A stretch of 64,000 bases of DNA from Gammaproteobacteria bacterium (GCA_013041745.1 JABDRN010000018.1:1-64000); one strand, 5' to 3'. Positions 36,886 to 48,100 are shown, counted from the first letter of the stretch. Numbers and translations are program-made. The notes: generated from the letters alone by a model not told the origin.

Positions 36886-37677
36886 ATGGTCATGAAAAGA
36901 ATAGCATTAGGTATCGAATATAACGGCAGTCAGTTCAACGGTTATCAGTTACAGTCAGCGGGAACGCGGACAGTGCAGGGTGAGCTTGAAAAAGCACTGT
37001 CAAAGGTTGCAGATCAGCCTGTACGTCTGACCTGTGCCGGTCGCACTGATACCGGTGTCCATGCTACCGGCCAGGTGGTGCACTTTGATACATCGGTGCA
37101 GCGTGAGTTAAAAGCATGGATGTTAGGTGGCAATACCAATCTGCCGCGCGATATCTCAATACATTGGGTGCGCCAGGTAAGTGATGATTTCAGTGCGCGC
37201 TTCAGTGCGATCTCGCGCAGTTATCGATATATACTGTTTAACCGTAAAGTACGTTCAGCAGTGTTTCAGCACAATGTTTCGTGGTCATTTGAACCTCTGG
37301 ATACGACGATGATGAATGCGGCGGCACAGCTGCTCATCGGTGAACATGATTTTTCCGCTTTTCGTTCATCGCAATGCCAGGCCAGGCATGCCGTGCGCGA
37401 GATGCAGGCGATCAGCGTCAAACGCGAAGGGGAATACGTGATACTGGATATCAAGGCGAACGCATTCCTGCACCATATGGTGAGGAATATCATGGGCACC
37501 CTGATGGTGATCGGCCGTGGTGAACAGCCAGTTTTATGGATGCATGAGTTGTTACAGGCACGGGACAGAAAAAAAGCCGGAATGACCGCTCAGGCCGCCG
37601 GTTTATACCTGATTAATGTAGAATACCCGGAAGAACATGGTTTGCCAGACAGTGGCTGGTTACCGAATATAAGCTAG
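36886..37677 (+). CDS. truA: tRNA pseudouridine synthase A
   Basis: Modifies U38-U40 of tRNA anticodon arms. CAGRTDTGVHATGQVVHF contains the catalytic aspartate, and the RRYRYILFN-like and SQCQ segments are typical. ATG 36886 is chosen; ATG 36892 is 2 codons later. A TTG at 36874 lies inside the fimV terminator and is unlikely. About 263 residues. It heads the run truA-trpF-trpB-trpA-accD-folC-dedD-cvpA-purF. Confidence 0.96.
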   Translation: MVMKRIALGIEYNGSQFNGYQLQSAGTRTVQGELEKALSKVADQPVRLTCAGRTDTGVHATGQVVHFDTSVQRELKAWMLGGNTNLPRDISIHWVRQVSDDFSARFSAISRSYRYILFNRKVRSAVFQHNVSWSFEPLDTTMMNAAAQLLIGEHDFSAFRSSQCQARHAVREMQAISVKREGEYVILDIKANAFLHHMVRNIMGTLMVIGRGEQPVLWMHELLQARDRKKAGMTAQAAGLYLINVEYPEEHGLPDSGWLPNIS

Positions 37678-37715
37678 TCAGAGTGGATAATAAAGCTACC
37701 AGGCATTAAATCTCT

Positions 37716-38339
37716 ATGCGTACTCGTGTTAAAATTTGTGGCATTACCCGTGGTGAGGATGCGCAGCATGCGGTCGAGGCTGGTGCTGATGCTATTGGGC
37801 TTGTTTTCTATGATAAAAGTCCACGTTTTGTAAGTAATGAGCAGGCGTCTGAAATCAGCCGGATGATACCGGCATTTGTCAGTCGAGTAGCACTGTTTAA
37901 AGACGCTGATCAGGCGTTCGTCAAGTCAGTACTGGCGCAGGTAGAAATTGATCTTTTACAGTTCCATGGCAGTGAGACAGCAGCTTATTGTGATCAGTTC
38001 GAACGGCCATATATTAAAGCTATAGGCATGAGAGGCCTGGAACATGATGCCGATTTTTTGATTTCCAGTGCTGAAACTTTTCGCTCCGCAAAAGCTCTAT
38101 TACTCGATGGTCATGCGCCGGGTGAAGCCGGTGGCTCTGGGGAATCGTTCGATTGGGCTGCAGTTTCAAAAATCGATAAGCCTGTCGTGCTGGCAGGCGG
38201 TTTAACGGTAGAGAATGTGCGTCAGGCAATAGACCTGGTACATCCTTATGCGGTCGATGTCAGCAGTGGTGTTGAGCGTTCCCCGGGAACCAAAGATAAA
38301 GATAAGATTGCTGCCTTTATGGAGCAGGTAAACGCTTGA
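37716..38339 (+). CDS. trpF: Phosphoribosylanthranilate isomerase
   Basis: Third step of tryptophan synthesis from anthranilate. KICGITRGEDAQHAVEAGADAIGLVFYDKSPR is the canonical start with the catalytic cysteine, and VDVSSGVERSPGTKDKDKI the canonical end. 207 residues, single-domain, not fused to TrpC. Downstream of truA by 38 bp; followed by trpB and trpA. The other trp genes (trpE, D, C) are elsewhere. Confidence 0.97.
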   Translation: MRTRVKICGITRGEDAQHAVEAGADAIGLVFYDKSPRFVSNEQASEISRMIPAFVSRVALFKDADQAFVKSVLAQVEIDLLQFHGSETAAYCDQFERPYIKAIGMRGLEHDADFLISSAETFRSAKALLLDGHAPGEAGGSGESFDWAAVSKIDKPVVLAGGLTVENVRQAIDLVHPYAVDVSSGVERSPGTKDKDKIAAFMEQVNA

Positions 38340-38382
38340 ATATTCTGCAAGCATATACAGAATGACGATGTAAGTATTTTTT

Positions 38383-39627
38383 ATGACTCAGTTAATAGAT
38401 AATTCAGTAAAAGAGAAACCACAATCAGTCGATTATGCATCCATGCCGGATGAGCATGGGCACTTCGGTATATATGGTGGCGTATTTGCTTCAGAAACAT
38501 TGATGCAGGCACTGGACGAACTGCGCGATGCTTATGAAAAAATTAAAACAGATGACGATTTCCAGAAGCAGTTCGATGCAGATCTTGCGCAGTATGTCGG
38601 GCGTCCGAGCCCGCTGTATCTGGCCGAGCGTTTGAGCCAGCAGGTCGGTGGCGCCCAGATCTATCTCAAGCGTGAAGATCTCAACCATACCGGCGCGCAC
38701 AAGATAAACAATACCATCGGTCAGGGATTGCTGGCAAAAATGATGGGAAAAAACCGTATCATCGCAGAGACCGGTGCCGGCCAGCATGGCGTGGCCTCAG
38801 CAACGGTAGCGGCGCGCTTTGGCATGGAATGTATCGTTTATATGGGGGCGGAAGATATCGAGCGCCAGGCGCCAAATGTCTATCGCATGAAATTGCTTGG
38901 CGCAAAAGTGGTCGCAGTTGAATCTGGTTCGAAGACATTGAAGGATGCCTTGAATGAAGCCATGCGTGACTGGGTGACGAATGTCGATGATACTTTCTAC
39001 ATCATCGGTACTGTTGCAGGACCGCATCCTTATCCCGCTATGGTGCGTGACTTCCAGGCAATCATCGGCCGTGAGGCCAAGGTTCAGATGCAGGAGCAGT
39101 GCGGATGCCTGCCTGATGCACTGGTTGCCTGTGTCGGCGGCGGTTCAAATGCCATAGGTCTGTTTCATCCGTTCCTCGAAGATGAGTCGGTTGCAATGTA
39201 TGGTGTAGAGGGTGGTGGCCTTGGTATCGAAACGGGCAAGCACGCCGCGCCGTTATGTGCAGGTAGTTCCGGTGTGTTACATGGAAACCGGACCTATATG
39301 ATGGAAGACGAAAATGGCCAGATCATAGAGACACACTCTGTTTCAGCCGGCCTTGATTATCCCGGTGTCGGCCCGGAGCATTCATGGTTGAAAGACATAG
39401 GTCGTGTCAATTACGTCGCCGCGACTGACGATGAAGCGCTTGAAGCATTCCACACACTAACTCAGGTAGAAGGCATCATCCCCGCACTGGAATCGAGTCA
39501 TGCTATCGCCTATGGGATGAAACTGGCTGCGAGCATGAAACCGGATCAACGCATCATCATCAATCTATCTGGACGTGGTGATAAAGACATAAATACGATA
39601 GCGAATATTGAAGGTATAAAGTTGTGA
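38383..39627 (+). CDS. trpB: Tryptophan synthase beta subunit
   Basis: PLP enzyme joining indole and serine. The PLP lysine is in [26 protein letters not shown] is the phosphate-binding loop and ESSHAIAYG lies near the end. 414 residues. Its stop overlaps the trpA start by 4 bp, so the two subunits are translationally coupled. Confidence 0.98.
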   Translation: MTQLIDNSVKEKPQSVDYASMPDEHGHFGIYGGVFASETLMQALDELRDAYEKIKTDDDFQKQFDADLAQYVGRPSPLYLAERLSQQVGGAQIYLKREDLNHTGAHKINNTIGQGLLAKMMGKNRIIAETGAGQHGVASATVAARFGMECIVYMGAEDIERQAPNVYRMKLLGAKVVAVESGSKTLKDALNEAMRDWVTNVDDTFYIIGTVAGPHPYPAMVRDFQAIIGREAKVQMQEQCGCLPDALVACVGGGSNAIGLFHPFLEDESVAMYGVEGGGLGIETGKHAAPLCAGSSGVLHGNRTYMMEDENGQIIETHSVSAGLDYPGVGPEHSWLKDIGRVNYVAATDDEALEAFHTLTQVEGIIPALESSHAIAYGMKLAASMKPDQRIIINLSGRGDKDINTIANIEGIKL

Positions 39628-40457
39628 GTCGATTAGCCGCTCGTTTTGCCGAGCTTAAAGCCCAGAACACAGGCAGCGGGTCAAAAGCTGCGCTTATCCC
39701 TTATGTCATGACTGCGGACCCGGTTCCGGAGATAACGTTACCTTTAATGCATGCCATGGTTGCTGCCGGTGCCGATATTATCGAGCTCGGCGCACCTTTT
39801 TCCGATCCTATGGCAGACGGTCCTGTAATACAGGCAGCGTCGGAACGGTCACTGGCCCACGATACCAGTCTGCATGATGTATTCTCACTGGTTAGTGAAT
39901 TCCGTAAGACAGACGACAGCACACCGATCGTGATGATGGGTTATCTCAATCCGATCGAAGTCATGGGTTATGACTCTTTTGCGCAGCAGGCGTCCGCCTC
40001 TGGTATCGATGGTGTAATCACGGTCGATATGCCGCCGGTAGAGGCTGAAAAGTATGTACCTGCATTAAAATCTCAGGGGCTGGATCCTGTATTTTTACTG
40101 GCGCCGACCAGTACCGAGGAGCGTGTCAAAAAACTGGCAGGTCTCGCCAGTGGTTTTGTTTACTATGTATCGCTCAAAGGTGTAACCGGTGCAGCGACGC
40201 TGGATGTTGGCGCTGTCGAAGAAAAAGTCGCACAGATCAGGAAGTTTATCGATCTTCCTATCGGCGTAGGTTTTGGCATCAGCGACGCCGAATCAGCGGC
40301 TAAAGTCTCCAGGTGTTCAGACGCTGTGGTGGTCGGTAGTGCGATTGTTAAAAAAATGACCCTGAACAGCGGGAAAACCGAGCAAGAAAGGTCTATAATT
40401 ATCAAAGAAATCAGTGATATACTATCTGCCATGCGTGCAGCCATGGACGCTGCTTAA
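39624..40457 (+). CDS. trpA: Tryptophan synthase alpha subunit
   Basis: Cleaves indole-3-glycerol phosphate and channels indole to TrpB. Contains [19 protein letters not shown] with the catalytic residues, GVTGA and the phosphate-binding GFGISD. Starts with GTG at 39624 overlapping the trpB stop. 277 residues. accD follows 78 bp later. Confidence 0.98.
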   Translation: MSRLAARFAELKAQNTGSGSKAALIPYVMTADPVPEITLPLMHAMVAAGADIIELGAPFSDPMADGPVIQAASERSLAHDTSLHDVFSLVSEFRKTDDSTPIVMMGYLNPIEVMGYDSFAQQASASGIDGVITVDMPPVEAEKYVPALKSQGLDPVFLLAPTSTEERVKKLAGLASGFVYYVSLKGVTGAATLDVGAVEEKVAQIRKFIDLPIGVGFGISDAESAAKVSRCSDAVVVGSAIVKKMTLNSGKTEQERSIIIKEISDILSAMRAAMDAA

Positions 40458-40535
40458 AATATTGATGTAAATTGCTGATTTATAACATGTGCTGATTTAG
40501 AACATGCGACCAATATTACAGAGCAGGTATATAAA

Positions 40536-41411
40536 ATGAGTTTAAGCTGGTTTGAAAAATTGATGCCAACGAGCATTCGAACCGATAGCAGTACGAAACG
40601 CGGTGTACCTGAAGGCCTGTGGACCAAGTGTACTGCTTGTAGCGCAGTACTGTATCGTGCAGAGCTGGAACGTAATCTTGATGTCTGTCCCAAGTGTAAC
40701 CATCATATGCGCATCTTCGGGCGTCAACGTATCGCTATGTTTCTCGATGAAGGGCCAGCAGAAGAGATCGGTGCAAACCTGGTTCCGTTCGACAAGTTAA
40801 AATTCAAAGATAGCAAAAAGTATAAAGACCGCTTGCTGCAGGCACAGAAAAACACCAACGAAAAAGATGCCCTCATCGCCATGAAAGGGAAAGTAAAAGG
40901 TGTACCTGTTGTTGTCGCCGCATTTGACTTCCGTTTCATGGGTGGTTCCATGGGTTCAGTGGTTGGCGAACGTTTTCTCAAAGCTGCTACCACGGCATTG
41001 GAAGAAAAAATTCCTTTTATCTGCTTCTCAGCATCTGGTGGAGCACGTATGCAGGAAGCATTATTTTCATTAATGCAGATGGCGAAGACCAGCGCAGTGT
41101 TGGCCAAACTGGCCAAGAATCGCATCCCTTATATCTCTGTGCTAACTGACCCGACCATGGGTGGTGTATCTGCAAGTTTTGCCATGCTGGGTGACGTGCA
41201 TATCGCAGAACCCAAAGCATTGATCGGATTTGCCGGACCTCGCGTTATCGAGCAGACCGTCGGCGGTCAATTGCCGGAAGGTTTCCAGCGTAGTGAGTTT
41301 TTGCTGGAGCATGGTGCTATCGATATGGTTGTCGATCGTCGCGACCTGCGTGATCGTATCGCCAGTCTGGTACTGATGTTATCTAATAAGCCAGCGACCC
41401 AAACCCAATAA
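40536..41411 (+). CDS. accD: Acetyl-CoA carboxylase carboxyltransferase beta subunit
   Basis: With AccA transfers CO2 from carboxybiotin to acetyl-CoA, the first step of fatty acid synthesis. The N-terminal zinc ribbon is intact (CTACSAVLY...CPKCNHH), followed by the crotonase-like core ([22 protein letters not shown]). 291 residues. In E. coli and relatives AccD also binds its own mRNA through the zinc ribbon. Confidence 0.98.
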   Translation: MSLSWFEKLMPTSIRTDSSTKRGVPEGLWTKCTACSAVLYRAELERNLDVCPKCNHHMRIFGRQRIAMFLDEGPAEEIGANLVPFDKLKFKDSKKYKDRLLQAQKNTNEKDALIAMKGKVKGVPVVVAAFDFRFMGGSMGSVVGERFLKAATTALEEKIPFICFSASGGARMQEALFSLMQMAKTSAVLAKLAKNRIPYISVLTDPTMGGVSASFAMLGDVHIAEPKALIGFAGPRVIEQTVGGQLPEGFQRSEFLLEHGAIDMVVDRRDLRDRIASLVLMLSNKPATQTQ

Positions 41412-41471
41412 TAATTCATGCAGCAGTAGCTCATGCAGCCATGGTTCTCAGTAACGAGGGCCTGAAAGATA

Positions 41472-42872
41472 ATGCGTTTTGAATATCTCGATGACTGGCT
41501 TGCCTGGCAGGAAAGTCTCAATCCCAAAGAAATTGACCTCGGCCTTGACCGTGTAAACAGCGTGTTACGAGGGGCAGGTTTGGCCAGCGTATTCAACTGC
41601 CCGCTGATTACGGTGGCGGGTACCAACGGCAAGGGGTCTGTGGTCGCCATCCTCGAGGCAGTCGCCTCGGCTGCAGGGCTGAATGTCTGTAGTTATACCT
41701 CGCCACATATCTTTCGATATAACGAACGTATAAAAATCAATGCCATGCCAGTGGACGACGCTTCACTATGTGAAGCCTTTCAGCGTATCGATCAGGCACG
41801 TGGCGAGATCCCGTTGACTTATTTTGAATTCGGCACGCTGGCAGCCATCGATATTTTTTTCCAGCAGCAACCTGACCTGGTGATACTTGAAGTCGGCCTC
41901 GGCGGCCGGCTTGATGCGGTCAATGCTATGGATGCAGATGTCAGTATATTAACTTCAGTCGCTATCGACCATGTCGACTGGCTGGGTGATGACCGTGAAA
42001 CCATCGGCTTTGAAAAAGCTGGCATCTTTCGCCAGCACAAAACGGTTATCTGTGGTGACATGGATCCGCCACAGAGCGTCGTTACAGAGGCCGAGAAAAA
42101 ACAGTGTGAATTCCTGCAGGCTGGGCGTGATTTTGATGTTTCCTGTGAAGATGACAGCTCTGACGGTAACTGGACTTTAGACAGCCCTTACCAGGTATTG
42201 ACCGGCTTGCCGGTGCCAAACCTTGCCGGTGACTTCCAGAAGTACAATGCTGCCAGCGCTATCGTGGCGTTACAGGCTCTGCAGGTCGGAATATCGAGAT
42301 TTAAAATGATCGATCTTGCTCTTGCCTCAACAGCAGCATTGTCAAAGATAGTACTGGCAGGCCGATTTCAAAAGTTGCATGATCGTCCCTGTGTATTTGT
42401 TGATGTGGCGCACAATCCACATGCCGCTGGGGCGCTATCATCACAGCTGAAGCTGACAGCTAGTGCGGAAGGTAAAACATGGGCAATCGTAGCCATGCTG
42501 GCAGATAAAGATATAGTCGGTGTACTGGAAGAGCTTGTTTCTGATATCGATATCTGGTGTATTGCCGGTCTCGATAATGTGCCCCGGGGCATGACTGTCG
42601 AAGCGTTTATAAAGGTGTTGCCCGATATGATTTCAGGCCCGGACATAGCTGTTATAAGCGAGGAAAATCGACATGATTTGGCGCAAAATCAGTGTACAAT
42701 GCTGTCTGAAACAGTACTGCTGACAACAAGCGTAACAAACGCATGTCGAGAGGTGCTATCAAGAGCTAACGAGACCGACCGTATTATTATCTTCGGCTCG
42801 TTCTATACGGTTACTGAAGCGATGCAATTTTTTTCTGTGAATAATGATGAAAGCTCGGAGTTAAGATACTAA
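41472..42872 (+). CDS. folC: Folylpolyglutamate/dihydrofolate synthase
   Basis: Makes dihydrofolate and adds glutamates to folates. The ATP loop is VAGTNGKGSVVAI; EVGLGGRLDAVNAM, ISVAIDHVDWLG-like and GRFQKL segments follow. 466 residues, somewhat longer than the E. coli enzyme. The last base of its stop codon is the first base of the dedD start, so translation is coupled. Confidence 0.96.
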   Translation: MRFEYLDDWLAWQESLNPKEIDLGLDRVNSVLRGAGLASVFNCPLITVAGTNGKGSVVAILEAVASAAGLNVCSYTSPHIFRYNERIKINAMPVDDASLCEAFQRIDQARGEIPLTYFEFGTLAAIDIFFQQQPDLVILEVGLGGRLDAVNAMDADVSILTSVAIDHVDWLGDDRETIGFEKAGIFRQHKTVICGDMDPPQSVVTEAEKKQCEFLQAGRDFDVSCEDDSSDGNWTLDSPYQVLTGLPVPNLAGDFQKYNAASAIVALQALQVGISRFKMIDLALASTAALSKIVLAGRFQKLHDRPCVFVDVAHNPHAAGALSSQLKLTASAEGKTWAIVAMLADKDIVGVLEELVSDIDIWCIAGLDNVPRGMTVEAFIKVLPDMISGPDIAVISEENRHDLAQNQCTMLSETVLLTTSVTNACREVLSRANETDRIIIFGSFYTVTEAMQFFSVNNDESSELRY

Positions 42873-43363
42873 TGGAAGCGCCCCTGCAACAACGTATTGT
42901 CGGTGCCATTGTTCTGGTTACACTCGGGGTGATTTTTATCCCCGCATTGCTCGATGGATCGGGTTACCGGTCTCGTCAGGTGCAGGACATCGAAATCAAG
43001 GAAAAGCCCGAGTTTCCGCCGTTGAAGCAGAGGAAGGTGGCACCGATTCCGACCCCACTTGAGGTGAATAAGCAGGAACAGGCGAAGCTGCAAAAAACGG
43101 ATTCCAGGCAGTCGCATAAAAAGCCGATCAAGTCATTTGCACTTCAGGTCGGCACCTTTGGCAGTAATGAAAATGCAGAGAAAATGCGTGATCAGATGAG
43201 AGAAGCAGGGTATACCGCGTTTGTCCATAAATCTACATCCAAGGGAAAAACCAGATACAAAGTCAGGGTGGGACCTGAGCTGGAGCGCAGTGTTCTGGAA
43301 AAAATCAAGTCAGATCTCAAAAAGTCAAAGAAAATCGATGCATATATCGTCAATCACCCGTAA
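42872..43363 (+). CDS. dedD: SPOR-domain cell division protein (DedD-like)
   Basis: Membrane protein that binds denuded peptidoglycan at the division septum. One N-terminal membrane helix (IVGAIVLVTLGVIFIPALL), a basic linker (about 35-85) and a C-terminal SPOR domain (FALQVGTFGSNENAEKMRDQMREAGYTAFV, then KVRVGP). 163 residues. Position between folC and cvpA is the standard one for dedD. Confidence 0.93.
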   Translation: MEAPLQQRIVGAIVLVTLGVIFIPALLDGSGYRSRQVQDIEIKEKPEFPPLKQRKVAPIPTPLEVNKQEQAKLQKTDSRQSHKKPIKSFALQVGTFGSNENAEKMRDQMREAGYTAFVHKSTSKGKTRYKVRVGPELERSVLEKIKSDLKKSKKIDAYIVNHP

Positions 43364-43441
43364 CAATATGAACCATACGTTCTCATCATGTGCTTTCAGA
43401 AAGCCGGCAAAAGCGTATAATACCCCTTTAGAAAAACACAT

Positions 43442-43945
43442 GTGAATTTCATGACAGTCGTAGACGTAGTCGTAATATTTGTAATTTTCCTCTCTGCCTT
43501 ATTCAGCCTGATCCGTGGCTTCGTCAAAGAAGCTATCTCGCTGGCGACCTGGATCATCGCTATCTGGCTGGCAGCTACATTTGCCCCCAAACTGGCCGCG
43601 GCACTGCCGAATTCAATCGAGTCTGAAGCTGTACGCCAGGCGATTGGTTTTGGCGTATTATTTGTGCTGACGCTAATTGTTGGCACTATCGTGAATACAC
43701 TGGTCAATCAGATCGTGAAAAAAACCGGGCTCTCTGGAGCGGATCGAATCTTTGGCGTATTCTTCGGTGTGCTTCGTGGTGCTTTGATCGTTCTCGTATT
43801 TGTTGTCATCGGTGGAATGACACCACTACCTGATGCTGAGTGGTGGCAGTCGTCGACTTTACTTCAGTGGTTCGAAAGTGCCGCTATTGTTATACAGGAC
43901 TATATTCCGGAAGATCTGAATCTTTCCTACCAACCAACAAAATAA
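43442..43945 (+). CDS. cvpA: CvpA family membrane protein
   Basis: Four-helix inner-membrane protein named for colicin V production in E. coli; recent work links it to envelope homeostasis. Begins VNFMTVVDVVVIFVIFLSALFSLIRGFVKEAISLATW, the conserved CvpA start. GTG 43442 and ATG 43451 are both possible starts. 167 residues. Followed 14 bp later by purF, the usual neighbour. Confidence 0.95.
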   Translation: MNFMTVVDVVVIFVIFLSALFSLIRGFVKEAISLATWIIAIWLAATFAPKLAAALPNSIESEAVRQAIGFGVLFVLTLIVGTIVNTLVNQIVKKTGLSGADRIFGVFFGVLRGALIVLVFVVIGGMTPLPDAEWWQSSTLLQWFESAAIVIQDYIPEDLNLSYQPTK

Positions 43946-43958
43946 AGAGTAGCTTCAT

Positions 43959-45452
43959 ATGTGTGGTATTACCGGTATAGTTGCGCACAGCGCTGTTAAT
44001 CTTGATCTATACGAATCATTGTCCGTATTGCAGCACCGTGGTCAGGATGCAGCGGGTATAACGACTTGTGAAAACGGCCGTTTTTATATGAAGAAAGGGA
44101 ATGGACTGGTACGAGACGTATTCTATAAAAAACATATGCAACGGCTGCCGGGAAAGATGGGCATCGCGCATGCACGTTATCCGACTGCCGGCACCTCATC
44201 ATCTGCTGAAGCTCAGCCGCTTTATGTCAACTCACCTTATGGTATAGCGCTGGCGCACAACGGCAACCTGACCAATGCTGAACAGTTGAAGGAGGAGCTG
44301 TTTCAGACCGAACTGAGGCATTTAAATACCGATTCAGATACCGAAGCGCTGCTCAATATATTTGCGCATGAGCTGCAGTTGATCGCCAAGCCGGACTTCA
44401 ATCACGAAGATATTTTCATTGCTGTCGAAGGCATACATCGTCGCTGTCGTGGTGGTTATGCCGTAGTCGCCATGGTCGTAGGTAAGGGCATACTGGCCAT
44501 CCGTGATCCAAATGGTATCCGTCCCCTGTGTTATGGTATCCGAGAGACCGAGCTGGGGCCCGACTATATGGTGGCCTCGGAAAGCGTAGCATTGCAGGCT
44601 CAGGGATTTGAACTGGTAAGAGATATCGAACCGGGTGAAGCGATATTCATCAGTGAGGATGGAGAAATGTTTGCCAGACAATGCGCACAGGATCCGGTGC
44701 TGTCTCCCTGTATCTTCGAGTATGTCTATTTTGCCAGGCCAGATTCGATCATCGACGGTATCTCTGTATATAAGTCGCGCCTGCGTATGGGACAGACGCT
44801 GGTCCAGAAGATACTTCGTGAGCAGCCTGATCATGATATCGATGTCGTGATCCCCATTCCCGACACCAGTCGAAGTACTGCGCTGGAAGTTGCATTCCAT
44901 CTCAATGTTAAGTATCGCGAAGGTTTTATCAAGAACCGTTACATCGGTCGAACATTCATCATGCCCGGGCAGAAAGAGCGTAAGAAATCCGTTCGTCAGA
45001 AGTTAAATCCGATAGAACTGGAGTTTGCTGGCAAGAATGTACTCCTGGTCGATGATTCGATCGTGCGCGGTACTACCTCCAAACAGATAGTGCAGATGGC
45101 TCGTGAGGCCGGTGCTAAAAAAGTTTACATGGCTTCAGCAGCTCCACCGGTACGTCATCCCAATGTATACGGTATCGATATGGCATCACATGAAGAATTT
45201 GTCGCACATGATAGAACGGTAGAAGAGATCACCGAGATCATCGGTGCAGACTGGTTGATATACCAGGGCCTCGATGACCTGATCAAAGCAGTGCGTAAAG
45301 GTAACAAGGACGTAGAGCAATTTGACTGTTCATGCTTCGATGGTGTCTATATAACAAACGATGTCGATGATGCTTATTTCAAGCGCCTCAATGATCAGCG
45401 AAACGATTCCGCCAAGAATAAAAAAAATATCAAGGCAGCCGGACAGTTATAA
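43959..45452 (+). CDS. purF: Amidophosphoribosyltransferase
   Basis: First committed step of purine synthesis. The N-terminal nucleophile C2 follows the initiator Met ([11 protein letters not shown]); the PRPP-binding motif is [19 protein letters not shown]. 497 residues is normal. The propeptide found in Bacillus-type enzymes is absent, as expected for gammaproteobacteria. It is the last gene of the truA run on this strand; an intervening minus-strand gene separates it from metZ. Confidence 0.98.
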   Translation: MCGITGIVAHSAVNLDLYESLSVLQHRGQDAAGITTCENGRFYMKKGNGLVRDVFYKKHMQRLPGKMGIAHARYPTAGTSSSAEAQPLYVNSPYGIALAHNGNLTNAEQLKEELFQTELRHLNTDSDTEALLNIFAHELQLIAKPDFNHEDIFIAVEGIHRRCRGGYAVVAMVVGKGILAIRDPNGIRPLCYGIRETELGPDYMVASESVALQAQGFELVRDIEPGEAIFISEDGEMFARQCAQDPVLSPCIFEYVYFARPDSIIDGISVYKSRLRMGQTLVQKILREQPDHDIDVVIPIPDTSRSTALEVAFHLNVKYREGFIKNRYIGRTFIMPGQKERKKSVRQKLNPIELEFAGKNVLLVDDSIVRGTTSKQIVQMAREAGAKKVYMASAAPPVRHPNVYGIDMASHEEFVAHDRTVEEITEIIGADWLIYQGLDDLIKAVRKGNKDVEQFDCSCFDGVYITNDVDDAYFKRLNDQRNDSAKNKKNIKAAGQL

Positions 45453-45535
45453 AATCGTTCACTCTAGTTGTACACGTCATATGCAACTGGTTTTCGGGTC
45501 ATTGTAATTGCAGTTTGAGCTGCGCAGGAACAGGA

Positions 45536-46210
45536 CTACTGTGCAGGAACCAGCCCCATTGAGCCTGCCAATAAACCGAGCAATACCATCAACCATAATA
45601 GGGTTCCGGCGATAATCAGCAAATAATTCCATGCGCTGTACCTGTGGTTCAGATATCCCAGTATGTCATTATTGAGCCTGTTTACAGTGGCTTGCACTAC
45701 TGCCAGAGGGTATGCACTCAGCAAGAAGATAATCAGTGAGATGATGATCATGGTGTTATCTGGCAGCATGTTCAGCACACCAGAATTAACCGATACCCTA
45801 TCCAGGATGTTGCTGATGACGACGGCTGCTACGAATAATGTTGCCAGCAGGTTCGCATTGAACTTGTGTTTCCTCTCCAGGGTTACAGCGCTTTGGTCGA
45901 TCAGTTTAAACAGTGAGTGGGTGAAGAAAATCGAGAATATTGCGCGCATCAGCGGAAAAATTCTCTTCTCTATTCTGGGTTGCAGTAACGACCAGTTCTT
46001 GTAAAACCAGTAGACACCATATAGACCGAAACTAAGGATATAGAGGGTTATCAGCTTGCCTTCCGAAACGGGGAAGTATGTGATTGCATTTTCACCAGCC
46101 ATGGTATGATCAGCCGGATCTATGCTGTTATCGGCTACCTCGGAACTCATGGTATCGATTCCTGCAGCCTGTTCCTGATCCGGTTTTGTCTCTATTTCTG
46201 CTTGCTTCAT
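45536..46210 (-). CDS. Conserved multi-pass membrane protein
   Basis: Not assigned to a characterised family. After a 45-residue acidic N-terminus, FPVSEGKLITLYILSFGLYGVYWFYKNW is a phrase I recall from conserved membrane proteins of gammaproteobacteria. Four or five further hydrophobic segments fill the remaining 224 residues. It is on the opposite strand between purF and the L,D-transpeptidase gene, both transcribed plus. No motif points to an enzyme or transporter. Confidence 0.6.
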   Translation of the reverse strand: MKQAEIETKPDQEQAAGIDTMSSEVADNSIDPADHTMAGENAITYFPVSEGKLITLYILSFGLYGVYWFYKNWSLLQPRIEKRIFPLMRAIFSIFFTHSLFKLIDQSAVTLERKHKFNANLLATLFVAAVVISNILDRVSVNSGVLNMLPDNTMIIISLIIFLLSAYPLAVVQATVNRLNNDILGYLNHRYSAWNYLLIIAGTLLWLMVLLGLLAGSMGLVPAQ

Positions 46211-46374
46211 GAAAGTTCTTAACTGTAAGCTGCCGGAAAAAATATAATGTAGCTCTTGATTCTAACGCAGAAGTTTCGATTGAGGAACTTATCTTGCTGT
46301 CGCTATTTAATATAAGCTATTGATTATACTTTCAACTGTGTAATACTTTGGATTCGTCTATTCAAGGTAATAAA

Positions 46375-46857
46375 GTGAACTCGATAAATATCAACATAAC
46401 AGAGCAGCAGCTAAGACTGCTGGATGATGAAGGTAATCTGATCCATCAGTACCCGGTGTCGACTTCGAAATATGGTACCGGTAACCAGAATGGAAGCGAG
46501 CAGACACCGCTCGGGCTGCACCGGATAAAAGACAAGCTGGGTGGTGCCATGCCGGTGAACGAAGTCTTTATCGGCAGGGTCCCGCATGGCAACCTGGATG
46601 AATGTATCGAACGCGGTGTAGATCTGCCTGATGACGTTATAATGAGCCGGATCATGTGGCTGGAAGGCATGGAGCCCGGACGTAACAAGGGCGGTTACGT
46701 CGATACTTATCAGCGTTATATCTATATTCATGGCACCAACCACGAAGCAGATATAGGTAGACCTTCGTCGATTGGATGTATACGAATGTGTAATCAGGAT
46801 ATCGTCGAACTGTTTCGACTGGTTGATGTCGGCACCGAAGTACTGATCGAAGAGTAG
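46375..46857 (+). CDS. L,D-transpeptidase (YkuD domain) family protein
   Basis: Peptidoglycan cross-linking or lipoprotein-anchoring type catalytic domain. The catalytic motif HGTNHEADIGRPSSIGCIRM contains the expected His, Ser, Cys and Arg. There is no signal peptide in the 160 residues, so export or a cytoplasmic role is unclear; some short family members of gammaproteobacteria also lack one. GTG 46375 is chosen because AAGGT lies 6-10 bases before it; TTG 46348 in the same frame lacks one. metZ follows 46 bp later. Confidence 0.88.
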   Translation: MNSININITEQQLRLLDDEGNLIHQYPVSTSKYGTGNQNGSEQTPLGLHRIKDKLGGAMPVNEVFIGRVPHGNLDECIERGVDLPDDVIMSRIMWLEGMEPGRNKGGYVDTYQRYIYIHGTNHEADIGRPSSIGCIRMCNQDIVELFRLVDVGTEVLIEE

Positions 46858-46903
46858 CGATGTCAGGTGACGTTTTAGGATGGACATATAGAAGATATTT
46901 GAG

Positions 46904-48100
46904 ATGAAAGACAAAGATATACAAGATGAGGCATCAGGCCCGGGATTTGCCACCAACGCCGTGCGTGCCGGCCAGCAAAGGACAAATGAGGATGAACACA
47001 GTGAACCGATATTTACCACCTCGAGCTTCGTGTTCTCATCTGCCGCCGAGGCTGCAGCAAGATTCTCAGGTGAAGAAGCGGGTAATATATATTCGCGTTT
47101 TACTAATCCGACAGTAAGGGCTTTCGAGCAACGCCTGGCGTCACTGGAGGAGGCTGAATGCTGTGTCGCAACCGCCTCTGGAATGTCTGCGATTACAGCA
47201 ACCATACTCGGCCTGCTTAAAACGGGTGATCATATCGTCTCATCTCGCAGTATCTTCGGTACCACGACGGTGCTGTTGACAAACATAGTCGCCGGGCTGG
47301 GTATCGAAACGACTTTTGTCGAGCTGCCTGATCTGGCCGCCTGGGAAAAAGCGATCAGACCTGAAACCAAATTGTTATTTCTGGAGACACCATCCAACCC
47401 ATTGGGCGAGCTGGTCGATATCGCCGCTTTATCTGAGATCGCACACAAACATGGCTGCCTGTTAGCTGTCGATAATTGCCTGTGTACACCTGCATTACAG
47501 CAGCCGTTGAAACTGGGTGCCGATATCGTGATTCATTCTGCAACCAAGTACATCGATGGCCAGGGCCGTTGCATGGGCGGTGCGGTTTGCGGTACAGACG
47601 AGGTCGTCGGCGGTGGTGTCTTCGGCTTTTTGCGCAGCGCTGGGCCTACCATGAGTGCCTTCAATGCCTGGGTCTTTCTCAAAGGCCTGGAGACCTTGAG
47701 ACTACGTATGTCGGCACATTCAGCTGCGGCACTGGAACTGGCGGAATGGTTAGAAGAGCAGCCCGAGGTAGAAAGAGTGTATTATCCTGGGCTGCAGAGT
47801 CATCCGCAATATGAACTGGCGAAGAGCCAGCAGAGCGGATTTGGCGGCGTGGTTTCTTTCGAGCTACGTGGCGGTAAAGAGGAAAGCTGGCGCCTCATCG
47901 ATGCAACCAGGCTGCTTTCGATCACCGCCAATCTGGGTGACGCTAAAACGACGATAACGCATCCGGCGACGACGACGCATGGCCGCTTAACGCCAGAGCA
48001 GCGTGCTGAAGCAGGTATCTCTGATAGCCTTATCAGGGTCGCTGTCGGTCTCGAAGATATCGGTGATATCAAGGCTGACCTGTTTCGCGGTATGCGTTGA
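46904..48100 (+). CDS. metZ: O-succinylhomoserine sulfhydrylase
   Basis: PLP enzyme incorporating sulfide directly into O-succinylhomoserine to give homocysteine, as in Pseudomonas. The PLP lysine is in HSATKYIDGQGRCMGG. RFTNPTVRAFEQRLASLE and SSRSIFGTT are typical of the MetZ/MetB group. 398 residues. The purF-near-metZ context supports MetZ over MetB. Use of free sulfide fits a sulfur-metabolising host, though it is not specific to one. Confidence 0.94.
   Translation: MKDKDIQDEASGPGFATNAVRAGQQRTNEDEHSEPIFTTSSFVFSSAAEAAARFSGEEAGNIYSRFTNPTVRAFEQRLASLEEAECCVATASGMSAITATILGLLKTGDHIVSSRSIFGTTTVLLTNIVAGLGIETTFVELPDLAAWEKAIRPETKLLFLETPSNPLGELVDIAALSEIAHKHGCLLAVDNCLCTPALQQPLKLGADIVIHSATKYIDGQGRCMGGAVCGTDEVVGGGVFGFLRSAGPTMSAFNAWVFLKGLETLRLRMSAHSAAALELAEWLEEQPEVERVYYPGLQSHPQYELAKSQQSGFGGVVSFELRGGKEESWRLIDATRLLSITANLGDAKTTITHPATTTHGRLTPEQRAEAGISDSLIRVAVGLEDIGDIKADLFRGMR

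Noticed and set aside
46411-47205. Minus-strand frame of 264 codons
   Set aside because: Runs antisense across the L,D-transpeptidase gene and the start of metZ, both clearly real.
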